From: a virus
Virus record (IMG/VR): IMGVR_UViG_3300007516_000087
Span: 1 to 30,635 of that record
Direction: 5' to 3' (one strand)
DNA length: 30,635 nucleotides
In this document: positions 29,936-30,635 of the stretch, one piece after another
Layout: each line of letters starts with the position of its first letter
Numbering within the stretch: the first letter of the stretch is position 1
Translations under genes and position numbers: made by a program
The notes under the pieces: generated by a model
Database searches by the model: none
Seen by the model: the letters and a program-made list of their open reading frames with translations, nothing else
What the model was told of the DNA's origin: nothing

Positions 29936-30148
29936 ATGAGTAAAAACAGAAAACGAGTGTTCCCTAAAAAGCCTATACCTTTTCACTCTGGACTAGAGAA
30001 GGAACTAGGAAAAAACTCAAACAAAGTATGTTTTGAGGCTTCTCTTAAGGGTATATATAACGCTGAAAAGGTTATAATTCCCTTAACAGATAAACAAAAA
30101 AATCAGTTAGTGGCATTAAAAAGAATGCTACTGGAAAGGAAAGTGTAA
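29936..30148 (+). CDS. Small basic rightward protein, 70 aa
   Basis: A protein beginning MSKNRKRVFPKKPIPFHSGL, Lys/Arg-rich, with a C-terminal helix (LTDKQKNQLVALKRMLLERK). No ribosome site of note precedes the ATG, but it follows the membrane-peptide stop with no gap (TAA-ATG), so it is probably expressed by translational coupling. I do not recognise it. Its reading frame is in the same rightward operon as the next gene. Confidence 0.6.
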   Translation: MSKNRKRVFPKKPIPFHSGLEKELGKNSNKVCFEASLKGIYNAEKVIIPLTDKQKNQLVALKRMLLERKV

Positions 30149-30149
30149 A

Positions 30150-30422
30150 ATGCTAACAGTAAAAGAGCGTCAAGCCCAAAAAAGAATCGGGACTAGGCGC
30201 ACGCAACTAAGGAACGAAGAAAAAACGAAGAATGTTATCAAGTGCGGGCAACTGCCTTCACAATTCGGGCAAGTAGTGTTAAATGAACAAAGGTTAATTG
30301 ATAACGGTCACTTCATGAAGACCAGCGAAGGTGCGAGACTCGATTATATGCGGGATAAATATAAAAAAGCCAAAAAAGCGGCTAAAAAAGAGTTTGAAAT
30401 TGTTCTGGTGAAAAAAGTATAA
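30150..30422 (+). CDS. Very basic rightward protein, 90 aa
   Basis: Two bases separate the previous stop from this ATG, and GGAAAG is the ribosome site. The protein begins MLTVKERQAQKRIGTRRTQL, has a middle with GQLPSQFGQVVLNEQRLIDN, and ends in a run of Lys/Ala (KYKKAKKAAKKEFEIVLVKK). A DNA- or RNA-binding role would fit the charge, but no known domain is seen. It is the last complete gene before the structured segment. Confidence 0.6.
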   Translation: MLTVKERQAQKRIGTRRTQLRNEEKTKNVIKCGQLPSQFGQVVLNEQRLIDNGHFMKTSEGARLDYMRDKYKKAKKAAKKEFEIVLVKKV

Positions 30423-30606
30423 AAGGCGAAACGGTTTAGGTTCGATGACCTATTAAAGTGAGAAGTACGATTCTCACGCCGTATAAGGGTTAAGCCCTTA
30501 CTGACGAGCCTAAAGCATCAAACGGCTGAATTAATCCGTTAATGCGATAGAATGAAACGGCTATCTGTTTATAATCAAAATAAAGCCCTGAAAATATCAG
30601 GCGGCA
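30423..30606 (+). other. Structured intergenic segment with multiple hairpins
   Basis: No gene is seen here. Hairpins on the plus-strand RNA are TAGGT/ACCTA (30437-30452), GTGAGAA/TTCTCAC (30458-30477, seven pairs), TAAGGG/CCCTTA (30484-30500, six pairs) and CCTGA/TCAGG (30587-30601). GCCGT (30478-30482) can pair with ACGGC (30522-30526), which would enclose the third hairpin and the sequence CTGACGA (30501-30507). Alternatively, 30515-30543 can form GCAT/ATGC plus AACGG/CCGTT. No terminal T-run follows any of the stems. Confidence 0.5.
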
Positions 30607-30635
30607 ATGGGTAAAAAAGATACTATCGGTTTATA
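30607..30635 (+). CDS. Start of another small rightward gene, cut by the window edge
   Basis: ATG 30607 opens MGKKDTIGL and runs off the right edge. The CAGGCGG ribosome site lies right before it, and its AGG is within the CCTGA/TCAGG hairpin (30587-30601). The basic start is like those of the two preceding small genes. Only nine residues are visible, so this is tentative. Confidence 0.4.

Noticed and set aside
30423-30606. tRNA or tRNA-like gene in the structured segment
   Set aside because: A GGTTCGATGACC piece recalls a T arm, but there is no acceptor stem, anticodon arm or CCA end around it. No tRNA was seen elsewhere.

Overview
This window is part of the genome of a virulent-looking tailed bacteriophage. 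It is AT-rich and very compactly coded. From about 28.6 kb down to position 1 almost every gene lies on the minus strand and makes up a full virion-morphogenesis and lysis cassette. The recognisable parts are a large terminase with a coiled-coil protein in the small-terminase position, a portal, a scaffold-like protein, a major capsid protein, an adaptor-like protein, a nozzle-like protein and several long fibre or spike proteins. No sheath, tail-tube or tape-measure gene is seen, so a short-tailed (podovirus-like) phage is the best reading. A lytic transglycosylase, an M15 peptidase and a protease with a signal peptide suggest a Gram-negative host, but the host cannot be named from the sequence.

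Layout in the direction of late transcription (right to left): two small unknown genes (28.55-27.86 kb); a zinc-ribbon-like protein, a small acidic protein and an M15 endolysin (27.8-26.87 kb); a two-span membrane protein (holin candidate); small and large terminase (26.5-24.6 kb); an exported trypsin-like protease (24.5-23.8 kb); the portal; a small protein; a lytic transglycosylase and two likely virion proteins (23.8-20.1 kb); a small protein, an 1150-residue spike and a 62-residue protein (20.05-15.95 kb); a scaffold-like protein, a small conserved protein, a decoration candidate and the major capsid protein (15.9-12.8 kb), followed by a strong terminator; a 1485-residue fibre with three accessory fibre-like genes (12.7-5.2 kb); two paralogous small charged proteins; and the adaptor and nozzle, the last running off the left edge. 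Lysis genes precede the packaging genes, so any late transcript reaching the capsid genes from the right must pass them first.

A nine-base box, TTAACAACT on the minus strand, occurs eight times. All eight lie at gene junctions in the leftward orientation, and several touch or overlap the stop codon of the preceding gene. A second box, ATAGAAAC, follows it closely in three cases and also occurs alone, crowded into 27.8-29.0 kb. No consistent -10 element accompanies either. They are best read as parts of a phage-specific leftward promoter family.

The stretch from 28.6 to 29.8 kb carries no convincing gene and separates the leftward late genes from small rightward genes. It contains a leftward sigma70-like promoter, a C-rich strand whose complement fits a G-quadruplex, triplicated ATACCTAT boxes, two triplets of about 22-bp direct repeats flanking a palindrome, two tandem sigma54-like (-24/-12) elements, and a near-consensus rightward sigma70 promoter. 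It looks like the regulatory and possibly replication-origin hub of the phage. The rightward genes (29.8-30.6 kb) are small, basic or membrane-spanning and unrecognised, and are followed by a hairpin-rich segment of about 185 bases.
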